Positions 54,934 through 62,804 of a stretch of DNA of 64,000 bases are shown in pieces. Both the position numbers and the translations under genes were made by a program. The stretch covers positions 1-64,000 of the forward strand of contig JAOUDZ010000003.1 in assembly GCA_029858965.1 (NCBI GenBank). The letters run 5' to 3'. Within the stretch, counting starts at the first letter, position 1. Each line of letters opens with the position of its first letter. The DNA comes from Cyclobacteriaceae bacterium. Its GTDB lineage: Bacteria; Bacteroidota; Bacteroidia; Cytophagales; Cyclobacteriaceae. The notes below the pieces were generated by a model. The model was not told where the DNA came from. It ran no database searches and was given only the letters and a program-made list of their open reading frames with translations.

Positions 54934-56325
54934 CTATTCGGATTTCCTCACCTCCCTGGTCCCATCATCCTGCCTGTGTTCAATTTCATACAGCACACCT
55001 TCAACAAACACGTAACGGACCTTAGCATCCTTATTAAAGTAAGCCTTATCGCTGATCACCAGGTTTGCAATCTTACCATCATCGACAGTACCTAAGCGAT
55101 CTGACAAACCCAGTATTTTCGCAGGGACAACCGTCAGTGCGGCAAGAGCCTGATCATCAGTAAGTCCTGCTTTGATCATTCTACGAATATTGGAAACAAT
55201 ATCAGCCGGTTTCGCGCTTAGCGTGGAGAATCCAAATGGAATACCCGCCGACTGAAAAGAATATGCCTGCCCCTCATAGAGCGCAATAAAATCACTCCGG
55301 CGCTTTTGCAGTGCTGTTTTTTCTATATCCTCAGCTGTTTTGTTGTTTTCTTCTTTCTGCTTTTCACTGCCTGTTTCTAATTTTCTTTCTTCTGGCAAGT
55401 CAAGACTTAAGAACACTTTTGCACCGGAAGACTTGATTTTTGTGATGACGTCCCATCCTTCCTTCACTTCGCCAAGAATCAACGGGAATCCCAATTCAGA
55501 CTGTAATGCCAGTACTCGATGCAAATCCAATACTTTTTCTGCCTTGAATAAAACTGGCATTCGTTTATCTATCACAGGATAAAATGCTGCCAGAATCCTA
55601 TCCTCCGCCGGCCGCACCAAACCGGACCGATTGGATGCGTATATGGATTCATATGATTTTGCCAAGCTTGCCTGCTTATAGAGTTCCCTCCACTTGGCCA
55701 TTACACCGATTACGGTGCTAGGGTAAACACGATCTGCTATTGCCAACTCCGAATACAGGGCATACTGTGGTAACATTACCATGCCGTCTGCCGATTTTCC
55801 GCCTGTGGAAATAATGGCACTGCTGCCCGGTAACATCCCTCCATAAGGCACAACGTGGGCCGTGGTGAATCCCAGGGCACGGAACGATTCAATAGACTTC
55901 TCCCCAATATTCAGGAAATCTCGAACATCATTTTGCGGCATAATCCCCGCCCGATCGGCTGGTGGATTACCAGGGTCTTTTATTCTTTCTTTGGATGGCG
56001 AATCCTTCGCTTTCATTACACCTGCATGGGATAGGCCATCGATAAAACCAGCGTACAGAAACATGCTGTCAGCCTTTACCTCAATTGCATCTTGTGGGAT
56101 CTTTAGATCATTACCAACAGCCACAATCAAACCATTCTTGATTACAACAGTTCCTCTGTCTACTCTCCGCCCAGGGGCTTGAACGATGTTGACATGCGTA
56201 ATTGCATAGGTCCCGGAAACCGGATTTAGCGTTCTTTCGATTTGGGCCGGAAGGGAACCCGGAAAAATCCCCAGCAGCACAAACACAACGGTTTTAAGCA
56301 CGTAGTTTATGCAAGCATTTTTCAT
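54934..56325 (-). CDS. Amidohydrolase-fold paralogue with incomplete metal site (3 of 3)
   Basis: A 463-residue exported protein (signal MKNACINYVLKTVVFVLLGIFP). Frame motifs: TVVIKNGLIVAVGNDLKIP, LYAGFIDGLSHAGV, GFTTAHVVPYGGMLPG, ALAALTVVPAKILGLSDRLGTVDDGKIANLVISD. H-x-H is reduced to a single His (DGLSHAG), and the later metal His/Asp positions are not evident. An insertion rich in Glu and Lys lies near residues 315-345. First gene of the trio; a 30-bp inverted repeat stands just upstream. Confidence 0.88.
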   Translation of the reverse strand: MKNACINYVLKTVVFVLLGIFPGSLPAQIERTLNPVSGTYAITHVNIVQAPGRRVDRGTVVIKNGLIVAVGNDLKIPQDAIEVKADSMFLYAGFIDGLSHAGVMKAKDSPSKERIKDPGNPPADRAGIMPQNDVRDFLNIGEKSIESFRALGFTTAHVVPYGGMLPGSSAIISTGGKSADGMVMLPQYALYSELAIADRVYPSTVIGVMAKWRELYKQASLAKSYESIYASNRSGLVRPAEDRILAAFYPVIDKRMPVLFKAEKVLDLHRVLALQSELGFPLILGEVKEGWDVITKIKSSGAKVFLSLDLPEERKLETGSEKQKEENNKTAEDIEKTALQKRRSDFIALYEGQAYSFQSAGIPFGFSTLSAKPADIVSNIRRMIKAGLTDDQALAALTVVPAKILGLSDRLGTVDDGKIANLVISDKAYFNKDAKVRYVFVEGVLYEIEHRQDDGTREVRKSE

Positions 56326-56334
56326 TCGGAGTTT

Positions 56335-56364
56335 GTTTATCTAATCGAACTTCTCAAGATAAAC
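56335..56364. promoter_or_regulatory. Inverted repeat upstream of the amidohydrolase trio
   Basis: GTTTATCT and AGATAAAC form perfect 8-bp arms with a 14-bp spacer, ending 10 bp upstream of the first amidohydrolase ATG. It could be an operator for a dimeric regulator or an RNA hairpin in the leader that covers the translation start. Confidence 0.45.
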
Positions 56365-56513
56365 AGGTTTCATCAGACTTCAGGACCGAATACACAAGAG
56401 GCTTTAATAAATTATTTTAGGAAGGGAAACCTTCTAAGAGGCGATTCTGTGCAATTGCAGGCTTGCATCGGGAGTACGCTTTGGTTTGTGCTGTGATCAC
56501 CAATACGGGGAGC

Positions 56514-56861
56514 TTAACCAACGCGTTTCGCCTTGTAACCCTCACGTAGTAGCAGCTGCACAATCTTATCCCGGTGATCACCCTGAATGATAACTTCACC
56601 TGATTTCACAGAACCACCGACCCCACATTTAGATTTCAGCAGCTTGCCCAGTTGCTCTAAATCACTCGTAGTACCGACAAAACCTGTCACAAGCGTTACC
56701 TGTTTGCCGGCGCGCATGCTCTTATCCAGCAATACTTTAAGATTTTGTTGATTTGGTGATACGGTTTTAGATTCATCATCTCGCCTGTAGGCGAATTCAA
56801 AATCAGGTTCTGTGGAGTATACAACTCCATCTCGTTTTTTCCAGTCGTTATTTTTCGCCAT
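56514..56861 (-). CDS. SUI1/YciH-type translation initiation factor
   Basis: A 115-residue eIF1-like protein. The C-terminal SUI1 domain reads RAGKQVTLVTGFVG, LEQLGKLLKSKCGVGGSVKSGEVIIQGDHRDKIVQLLLREGYKAKRVG, a complete match to the YciH family. The N-terminal part DGVVYSTEPDFEFAYR is the usual bacterial leader. Its function in bacterial initiation is poorly defined. Starts 4 bp after the J-domain gene. Confidence 0.93.
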   Translation of the reverse strand: MAKNNDWKKRDGVVYSTEPDFEFAYRRDDESKTVSPNQQNLKVLLDKSMRAGKQVTLVTGFVGTTSDLEQLGKLLKSKCGVGGSVKSGEVIIQGDHRDKIVQLLLREGYKAKRVG

Positions 56862-56865
56862 TGCC

Positions 56866-57657
56866 TTACAAAACTAATATTAATACGCCTGTAAATAATA
56901 GGATTACAAAACTTACAACTCCAAAATTAAAACCATATTCACTATTCTTTCGGAAGACTATACCCAAAGAAGAAACAATCAATAACGTAGCCGGAGCGAA
57001 AATGAAATTGCCATAAATCGATTTTCTTATGCGTACCTCTTGTTCCGGAACACTGGCGCTTATAGGCATATCCAGAAAAAAGGACGAATGAATAATTACA
57101 GATTGGCCCGGCTGAAAGTATTCTTTTACCTCATATGGCATATCGATCTCATAACCTCCGTCCGTTTCGACAACCCACCAAACAGTTGACGAGTTTCTTG
57201 AATATGTCCTGCGTATCATTGCCTGCTCTATTTGTTCTGTGCTTATTTGATCGGGCCACACAAAATCTATTAGCAAAAAAACAGCTATCGAGAAACATAA
57301 ATATATAGCCTTTTGGGCTAAAGGAAGATACCTGGCCATAAGCTCACGGACATCTTCTCGCTCACTTTTGCGATATGCCTTTTTTTTGCGTGGCCGGTAA
57401 GCTGGATCGCGATGCCGCGGACCTTCCATCTCCTGTGCTAACTCAATAAATGTATTCTGCAGCCGGTGATCATATCCATGCCTTTTGACAGGATCCCCTA
57501 AAACATCATATGCTTCATTGACTTGTTTAAAGATATTCTCCGCCCCCGGAGCGGGATTTTTGTCAGGATGATAAGTTACGGCAAGCCTTCGGTAAGCGCG
57601 TTTAATCTCTTCAGCAGTAGCTGAATGATCTACACCCAAAATCCGGTAATAATCCAT
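56866..57657 (-). CDS. Membrane-anchored J-domain protein
   Basis: A 263-residue protein. Residues 1-65 are a J domain with the HPD tripeptide ([29 protein letters not shown]), which would stimulate a DnaK ATPase. A basic linker ([15 protein letters not shown]) leads to one helix ([22 protein letters not shown]), a beta-rich loop ([20 protein letters not shown]), and two C-terminal helices. No cysteine-rich or substrate-binding DnaJ domain, so this is a type III J protein. Role specific to its membrane site is unknown. Confidence 0.88.
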   Translation of the reverse strand: MDYYRILGVDHSATAEEIKRAYRRLAVTYHPDKNPAPGAENIFKQVNEAYDVLGDPVKRHGYDHRLQNTFIELAQEMEGPRHRDPAYRPRKKKAYRKSEREDVRELMARYLPLAQKAIYLCFSIAVFLLIDFVWPDQISTEQIEQAMIRRTYSRNSSTVWWVVETDGGYEIDMPYEVKEYFQPGQSVIIHSSFFLDMPISASVPEQEVRIRKSIYGNFIFAPATLLIVSSLGIVFRKNSEYGFNFGVVSFVILLFTGVLILVL

Positions 57658-57663
57658 TTAGGA

Positions 57664-57705
57664 AAAATAAAATGAAAAGCCCAGCATTATGCATACCAGG
57701 CTTTT
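57664..57705 (-). terminator. Probable terminator after the second USP gene
   Basis: On the minus strand AAAAGCC and GGCTTTT form a 7-bp stem with a 17-base loop, followed by CATTTTATTTTT. It lies between the USP stop and the J-domain start, so the two transcripts may be separate. Confidence 0.5.
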
Positions 57706-57727
57706 AAGACTTGCGTTTTACGGAACC

Positions 57728-58585
57728 TTATTTCTTATGCTTAGTTACATACGTCAAAACCGGTCGCCGGGAATGGCTTACTACATCTTCCGCTATACTA
57801 CCAGCAAGGACATGCGCAAAACCAGTACGTCCATGTGTTGACATTGCAATAAGATCTGCATTAATACTATCAGCAAAGTAAATGATCCCCTCTTCCTCGC
57901 TGATATCATTAAATACGTTAATAGTAAAATTCTTTAACTGGAGTTTCTTTGCAAAGTCCTGCATATACTTTTTTACAACCACATCCCGCTGAAAATTACC
58001 CGGCGTGTTTATACGCACGAGATGTATAGTCGAATCATAAGTCTTTTGCGTAGTCCTTACGATCCTGGAAAACACTTCTTCCTGCTTGTCCATAGAGGTT
58101 GCATACACTATATCCTTGAAGTCTGTACTGGCAGGTTTGCTGTGCAAAGTCAAGACAGGGCAATGCGCAGTACGCACAACCTTTTCGGTATTGGAGCCAA
58201 TGATCATCTGGCTGAGGTCTGATCGTCCGGCTGTTCCCATCACAACCAAATCCACCTTCTTTTCTGTGATTATTGCATTCATTCCATGATATGGAGAACC
58301 AACGCGAAGCAAATCGTTCACCCTGACACCTTCCAATATGGGATTTTCCAATAGCTTGGCCATTTGCTTCTTCGCTTTTTCAATAAGCTTCAAGGTAAAA
58401 AGTTTTTCCTCCCAGCCACTATCCGCCGTCACCTGACCTTCTACGTTCAAGGAATTGCCCACGGCTTCTTCAATAACATGGAGTAGCGTAAGTTCAGCAC
58501 CTGCCTTTTTTGCGATACCAGCAGCTACTTCGGTGGCAATCATTGCGGGCTTGGAAAAATCCGTAGGAACAAGTATTTTTTTCAT
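57728..58585 (-). CDS. Universal stress protein with two USP domains
   Basis: A 285-residue tandem UspA protein, paralogous to that at 44261. Domain 1: MKKILVPTDFSKPAMIATEVA and loop MGTAGRSDLSQMIIGSNT. Domain 2: FKDIVYATSMDKQEE and loop MSTHGRTGFAHVLAGSIAEDVV; both have the G-x2-G-x9-G ATP pattern (domain 1 with Asp at the third position of the loop). A perfect palindrome lies about 63 bp upstream of its ATG, suggesting specific control. Confidence 0.93.
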   Translation of the reverse strand: MKKILVPTDFSKPAMIATEVAAGIAKKAGAELTLLHVIEEAVGNSLNVEGQVTADSGWEEKLFTLKLIEKAKKQMAKLLENPILEGVRVNDLLRVGSPYHGMNAIITEKKVDLVVMGTAGRSDLSQMIIGSNTEKVVRTAHCPVLTLHSKPASTDFKDIVYATSMDKQEEVFSRIVRTTQKTYDSTIHLVRINTPGNFQRDVVVKKYMQDFAKKLQLKNFTINVFNDISEEEGIIYFADSINADLIAMSTHGRTGFAHVLAGSIAEDVVSHSRRPVLTYVTKHKK

Positions 58586-58647
58586 AATAAAGAGATTGAT
58601 TTAATAGATGATCACTGTTAGGCGCTCGAATAATATTGACTTTTCAA

Positions 58648-58664
58648 TGTTCTAAATTAGAACA
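58648..58664. promoter_or_regulatory. Perfect 17-bp palindrome, probable operator upstream of USP gene
   Basis: TGTTCTAAATTAGAACA is a perfect inverted repeat: 8-bp arms around a single central A. It is 63 bp upstream of the USP start codon. Size and symmetry suit a dimeric regulator such as a MarR- or winged-helix-type protein; no such gene is adjacent. Confidence 0.55.
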
Positions 58665-58935
58665 AATCTCCAACATTCAAATACTCTTCTGTTCGTTTTC
58701 AGGGCAATTAAATTGACCTTCTTAGCACAAAAGATGTCATTGGTCTTTATATACCGATTGGTGAACGTTCTGCGTACGCGCAGCCGAAAGCCATGCATGT
58801 TGCCTAAATTATGAACTATTCAAACACTCCCTTCTTTCGCAAGGTGGGCATCCTTTCAGGGATAAATATTATGATGAAGTAGAATCGGGGAATTGGCAGC
58901 GTCCAGTTGCCCTGACCCATAAGAATTGCACGTAT

Positions 58936-58974
58936 TCCGCTGAAATATCCTTCCAGCGGACATTTTAAGGAAGG
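58936..58974 (+). other. Two overlapping hairpins in the presumed leader of the CDF exporter gene
   Basis: Stem A pairs TCCGCTG (58936-58942) with CAGCGGA (58954-58960); stem B pairs CCTTCC (58949-58954) with GGAAGG (58969-58974). The stems interleave and cannot fully coexist, as in switching leaders. They end 72 bp before the exporter ATG. No known riboswitch consensus was recognised. Confidence 0.3.
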
Positions 58975-59046
58975 CACATTCATTAAATACGTGATAAATT
59001 ATCCAAAAGACAACCTGTTGCATGGCTTCCAGCCCTACTTTTGTAC

Positions 59047-59958
59047 ATGGTTCATGCCCACGATCATAGTCACCACCATCACACAGTCGATTTTAAGCAT
59101 ATTAATCGGTTGTTCATTATTGGTATAGTCTTGAACTTTGTGTTTGTACTTGTTGAATTTGGTGCAGGATTTCTTTCAAATTCACTTGCATTGCTTTCAG
59201 ATGCAGGCCATAACCTGAGCGATGTAGCGATTTTAGCGCTGGCGTTGGGTGCCCTTAAACTGTTAACCTTCAAGGCCAATGAAAAATATACCTATGGGTA
59301 TCGTAAGGCATCAATCTTAATTTCCCTGCTGAACGCCATAATCCTGTTGATTGCAGTGGGCGGTATTGGATACGAGTCCATATACCGCTTCATATCACCT
59401 CAGCCTGTAAGAAGCGACGTAATCATTTGGGTTGCCTCTATAGGCATAGTAATTAATTCCCTTTCGGCACTGCTGTTCTTTCGCAACAAAGAGGAAGATC
59501 TAAACATAAAAGGTGCCTACCTGCACCTCCTTGTCGATGCATTGGTCTCCGTTGGTGTAGTGGTGTCTGGTGTAATCATTTCCTATACGCAATGGAATTG
59601 GATTGACCCATTGATCAGTTTCATCATAATGGTCATTATAGTGATGAGTATGTGGAATCTATTGCGCGACAGCCTGTCGCTATCCATGGATGCTGTGCCC
59701 AAAAACATTGAAATTGAAGCCGTACGCAAAGTCGCGTTGGAATTCCCTGAAATAAAGGAAATTCACCACATCCACATATGGGCTATAAGTACAGCAGAGA
59801 ATGCGTTAACAGCTCATCTTGTGTTAAAGGAACCGATTTCTTATGACGCAGTTGCAACATTAAGAAATACCTTCAAGCAACAACTCAGACTTCTAGGAAT
59901 TCAACACGCCACCATAGAAACAGAAATCGCAATGTGTAGCGACGATCATTGTGACTAA
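59047..59958 (+). CDS. Cation diffusion facilitator (zinc-type exporter)
   Basis: A 304-residue CDF protein from ATG 59047. It has a His-rich N-terminus (MVHAHDHSHHHHTVDF), six helices, the metal-site motifs SDAGHNLSD in helix 2 and HLLVDALVSVG in helix 5 (H-x3-D), and a cytoplasmic dimerisation domain ending EIHHIHIWAIS and HATIETE. The HxxxD plus DxxxD pattern is typical of zinc or zinc/cobalt/cadmium exporters such as CzcD/ZitB. A TTG two codons upstream is less likely as the start. Confidence 0.93.
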   Translation: MVHAHDHSHHHHTVDFKHINRLFIIGIVLNFVFVLVEFGAGFLSNSLALLSDAGHNLSDVAILALALGALKLLTFKANEKYTYGYRKASILISLLNAIILLIAVGGIGYESIYRFISPQPVRSDVIIWVASIGIVINSLSALLFFRNKEEDLNIKGAYLHLLVDALVSVGVVVSGVIISYTQWNWIDPLISFIIMVIIVMSMWNLLRDSLSLSMDAVPKNIEIEAVRKVALEFPEIKEIHHIHIWAISTAENALTAHLVLKEPISYDAVATLRNTFKQQLRLLGIQHATIETEIAMCSDDHCD

Positions 59959-59973
59959 TCGGCTATGGTCTAA

Positions 59974-60514
59974 TCATTTAAGTTCCGCAAAAAGCGCTTC
60001 CATCACAACATCAATCGTTGCCGACAACTGAGATGCCTTTATCCGGCGCCATACTTTCCACCGCTCCTTTCCAGACCATTTTCTTTGTCCTCCATGCTAC
60101 CAAATGGACTGCCACCGTGCCTTCACGATACCGGCCGTCCTTAATTTCCTCACTTTTCCAGGATTAATTGCGGGTACCTACATACCGCGGCGCGTCTTGA
60201 ATATTCGTCTCACGTGTTTGAATTTGTTCCGCCACCACAATACCTATGTTGACAAGCAATGCCGGGTCGATTGTAGCTTGCTTCAATCCCTTCCCTTGCA
60301 ATTGTCTGCTGACGGATGTTTTTGGAAATTCAAGATTTTCCCTGGAGTTCCGACTTTTCACATCTCCACTAGCTTCCACATCGGAGGAATTAAAGGTTTT
60401 ATAATTTCCAATTTTAAAATCATCTTCTTTTTCAACATTTATCACACGAAAACCACTACAGCCTGCCAAGTCCAGCACCGCTAATATGAAAACGATTGTG
60501 CTACATCCGCTCAT
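59974..60514 (-). pseudogene. DUF4136 lipoprotein pseudogene (nonsense and frameshift)
   Basis: The first 116 codons (MSGCSTIVFILAVLDLAGCSG, then YKTFNSSD, QLQGKGLKQATIDPALLVNIGIVVAEQIQT, APRYVGTRN) read as the lipoprotein signal and first two-thirds of a DUF4136 protein. TAA at 60164-60166 then interrupts the frame where Tyr is expected in RNYxW. Reading on in the same frame gives SWKSEEIKDGRYREGTVAVH and LVAWRTKKMVWKGAVE, the family's closing strands. A one-base shift near 60035-60045 is then needed to reach the expected terminal helix ASQLSATIDVVMEALFAELK, stop at 59974. Two independent lesions make it a decayed gene rather than a sequencing slip, though the latter is possible for one. Confidence 0.8.
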
Positions 60515-60872
60515 GCTTTTGTGGTTTTAAGTGCAGAAAATAGTCAGACAAACTGACTCAATCGTATTCTTTCCTGTAACGTACATAGTAAGAGATCAAT
60601 ATTATTGGCCAGAGACAAATTCAATCAAATAATAGAACTAATCAACGATTACTCATTCTTAAAAAACAGGTAAAACTGCGCTGGAATATTCCACCGTGGG
60701 CGATGTCAATGATAAATATCTCTTTCCGCTTAATCCTGACTCTCTAAACTGAAAACTTATGATGATCTTTATTACCTTTGCCCTGATTTTTCGGAGGTTA
60801 ACCTTTCTGCCTGATATGCATGAGATCAGTTTGATACAAGCCTCTTTTCTTACAACCTTAATTCATTTAATT
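60515..60872. other. 358-bp intergenic region
   Basis: Divergent gap between the DUF4136 pseudogene and the FKBP gene. An in-frame extension of the FKBP frame up to 60759 has hydrophobic but non-conserved composition and is taken as untranslated leader. No RNA gene, repeat or consensus promoter recognised. Confidence 0.45.
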
Positions 60873-61343
60873 ATGCAAATCACAAAAGACAAAGTAGCAG
60901 GCATTCATTACACGCTGCGTGACAACGAGGGGACCATTATTGACACGAGTGATGGCAGGGATCCATTGTATTATTTACACGGCGCTGGTAACCTGATAAT
61001 CGGTATGGAAGAAGGACTAGAGGGGAAAGCCCAGGGCGATAAATTTGAATTGAAAATTGCACCTTCGAAAGGGTATGGAGAAATAGACCCGGCAATGACG
61101 CAAAAGGTTCCACGCAGTGCCTTTGGCGATCAGGAGGTAAAAAAAGGTATGAAATTTTCTACTGACAAAGGGGACGTTGTGACGATAACTGAAATTGGTC
61201 TGGATTCAATTACCGTTGATGCGAATCATCCACTGGCCGGAGTTGAATTAAACTTTGCAGTAGAAATTATAGAAGTGCGAAATGCAACGGATGACGAAAT
61301 AACACATGGGCACGTACACGGCCCGGGTGGGCATCATCATTAG
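60873..61343 (+). CDS. SlyD-like FKBP-type peptidyl-prolyl isomerase
   Basis: A 156-residue protein from ATG 60873 (MQITKDKVAGIHYTLRDNEG). It has the SlyD layout: FKBP part with DTSDGRDPLYYLHGAGNLIIGMEEGLEGKAQGDKF, an inserted flap GYGEIDPAMTQKVPRSAFGDQEVKKGM acting as chaperone domain, and HPLAGVELNFAVEI. The His-rich tail THGHVHGPGGHHH probably binds nickel or zinc. The upstream in-frame extension of 38 residues is not part of the family. A strong terminator follows. Confidence 0.93.
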   Translation: MQITKDKVAGIHYTLRDNEGTIIDTSDGRDPLYYLHGAGNLIIGMEEGLEGKAQGDKFELKIAPSKGYGEIDPAMTQKVPRSAFGDQEVKKGMKFSTDKGDVVTITEIGLDSITVDANHPLAGVELNFAVEIIEVRNATDDEITHGHVHGPGGHHH

Positions 61344-61353
61344 AACAATCCAT

Positions 61354-61382
61354 AAAAAAAGGCTGAAGACAGCCTTTTTTTA
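61354..61382 (+). terminator. Intrinsic terminator after the FKBP gene
   Basis: AAAAAAAGGCT pairs with AGCCTTTTTTT around the loop GAAGAC, a classic A-stem-U-tract terminator 11 bp past the stop. The flanking A and T runs make it usable in both directions. Confidence 0.88.
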
Positions 61383-61402
61383 TTCGATAAATACGAAACT
61401 CA

Positions 61403-61428
61403 ACTTGAAAGAAGTAAGAATTTCAAGT
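61403..61428 (-). terminator. Possible terminator of the PorP/SprF gene
   Basis: ACTTGAAA and TTTCAAGT form perfect 8-bp arms around a 10-base loop, 54 bp past the minus-strand stop. No T-tract follows directly on the minus strand, but the bidirectional hairpin at 61354-61382 lies just beyond. Confidence 0.4.
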
Positions 61429-61481
61429 GAGCCTAATCCATGTTTTATAAACCCCTCGGTCGTAAAAGTAAAAACCAGCAA

Positions 61482-62528
61482 TCAGAAGTCCGGGCAAGGA
61501 ATCATAAGCTTATCCGCGGGGGGCTTGCGTGGATTCCGCATCGGCCATGTGTACACAAGGCTAAACTCGTGAGCGCCACCACTACCGGGACCAAGTTTTG
61601 AAATTGTATAGTCAAAACTATATCCGATGTTTATCGCATCCTTTGCGCCAAGCTGAACAAAACCCAGTAAAAAAACGATTGACTCATTATTTACAAACTT
61701 GTCAAGATTTTTAAATGGAACACCCCGGTACCATGTACCCAACACAATCGGCTCCGCAGTAAAATATAATCCAATATCCATCTGATCAAATTTACCCTGG
61801 TGTCGATACTGTATTGCCGGCGCAATACTTCGTTCAGATTTTCGTGAATACACGCCCGTGCCTACAACGCCAGGTTTTAGGTAAAATTTAAATCCTCCAT
61901 GGATAGAATATTTCCGAGGCAAAGGACTCTGCTCATCAATAATGCTTTGGTTGGGCTGGGTTAAGTGCCAGGCAGAAATACCAAGCCAGGCAGAACGGGT
62001 AAAAAACACACCGCCAAATGACAGATCAACAAACGTCTTGCTAAAGTTCGTCCGAAATGTCTCTGCTGTGGGTTGATCCAAAAACTGCCCAGTAGCAGGA
62101 TCAAACTGATCACCAAAAGTTAGTTTGTCAAAGTTCACATCCCGGTTAAACAGCGCAACTTGAACACCGGGGCGAAATCCAAGGTTTTTATTGATTTTTA
62201 GTTCATAGGCATATTGCAGCCCAATGCTAAGTGATCTCAGGCCTGCCAGTCCCTCACGGTCCCGGGTAAGAATAACACCCACGGCACTTTTCTTATCCTC
62301 GATAAAATAATCAAAATAAGCAGACATCGTAGTGAAGTTCGCGTCAATTGCGGGCCACTGGTTGCGGTAATTTATTCCTGCACGCGCCTGTCCTGTCGAT
62401 CCGGCCATCGCAGGATTGAGATACAAAGGCGCAGCATAAAGTTGCGAAAATTGGGGGTCCTGAGCAGTTACCCTGCTATCAATTAACAGCATTAATACAC
62501 ATAAAAGCAGGAGTATCCTGTACATCAA
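61482..62528 (-). CDS. PorP/SprF-family type IX secretion membrane protein
   Basis: A 348-residue outer-membrane beta-barrel-type protein. Signal MYRILLLLCVLMLLIDSRVTAQ precedes DPQFSQLYAAPLYLNPAMAGST, the PorP/SprF hallmark, and repeated strands (GINYRNQWPAID, SAYFDYFIEDKKSAVGV, AWLGISAWHLTQPNQS, YKLNPG-like turns) ending GGAHEFSLVYTW. These proteins serve secretion or surface attachment of specific partners exported by the type IX system; their genes often sit next to the partner. The divergent large secreted protein at 62805 is the likely partner. Two adjacent ATGs (62528 or 62525) could start it. Confidence 0.92.
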   Translation of the reverse strand: MMYRILLLLCVLMLLIDSRVTAQDPQFSQLYAAPLYLNPAMAGSTGQARAGINYRNQWPAIDANFTTMSAYFDYFIEDKKSAVGVILTRDREGLAGLRSLSIGLQYAYELKINKNLGFRPGVQVALFNRDVNFDKLTFGDQFDPATGQFLDQPTAETFRTNFSKTFVDLSFGGVFFTRSAWLGISAWHLTQPNQSIIDEQSPLPRKYSIHGGFKFYLKPGVVGTGVYSRKSERSIAPAIQYRHQGKFDQMDIGLYFTAEPIVLGTWYRGVPFKNLDKFVNNESIVFLLGFVQLGAKDAINIGYSFDYTISKLGPGSGGAHEFSLVYTWPMRNPRKPPADKLMIPCPDF

Positions 62529-62804
62529 CTTCGTGATTATAGTTTACGCAATCAAGGCAAATTAAAGGTATATCGGAAATTTATGAAATAGTTTATGCGT
62601 TATGATACATTATTCATTAATCGCTGTTTATCCATTTGGTAACACACTTCTGGCCCACACTCAAAAAAAATATGGGAAATGGCCAGCTACCGTAACGATA
62701 ACTATTAACGACAATTTTATGCAAATTGTATACTTTAGATGAACTTGGGCGTTTTACATTTGATCCAGTATAGTTTTGAAAGTAACTTGAGAAGCGTTCT
62801 AGAT
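62529..62804. promoter_or_regulatory. Divergent promoter region between PorP/SprF and the secreted-protein gene
   Basis: A perfect -7 element TACATTTG lies at 62755-62762 on the plus strand, 42 bp before ATG 62805. On the minus strand a near-match TTAATTTG precedes the PorP/SprF start. The rest of this 276-bp gap is AT-rich with no recognised structure. Confidence 0.45.

Larger units (their letters stand above)
58586..59046. other. 461-bp divergent intergenic region with a palindrome and hairpins
   Basis: The gap separates the minus-strand USP and the plus-strand CDF exporter. It holds a perfect 17-bp palindrome (58648-58664) near the USP gene and two overlapping hairpins (58936-58974) near the exporter. 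I find no tRNA, no ORF with protein-like composition, and no perfect TAnnTTTG element in either direction. Confidence 0.5.

Noticed and set aside
60104-60484. Plus-strand frame of 126 codons opposite the DUF4136 region
   Set aside because: It is antisense to the clearly homologous DUF4136 pseudogene and its composition is unusual.
60759-60872. N-terminal extension of the FKBP protein
   Set aside because: The SlyD-like protein starts properly at 60873; the extension is neither conserved nor a good signal peptide.
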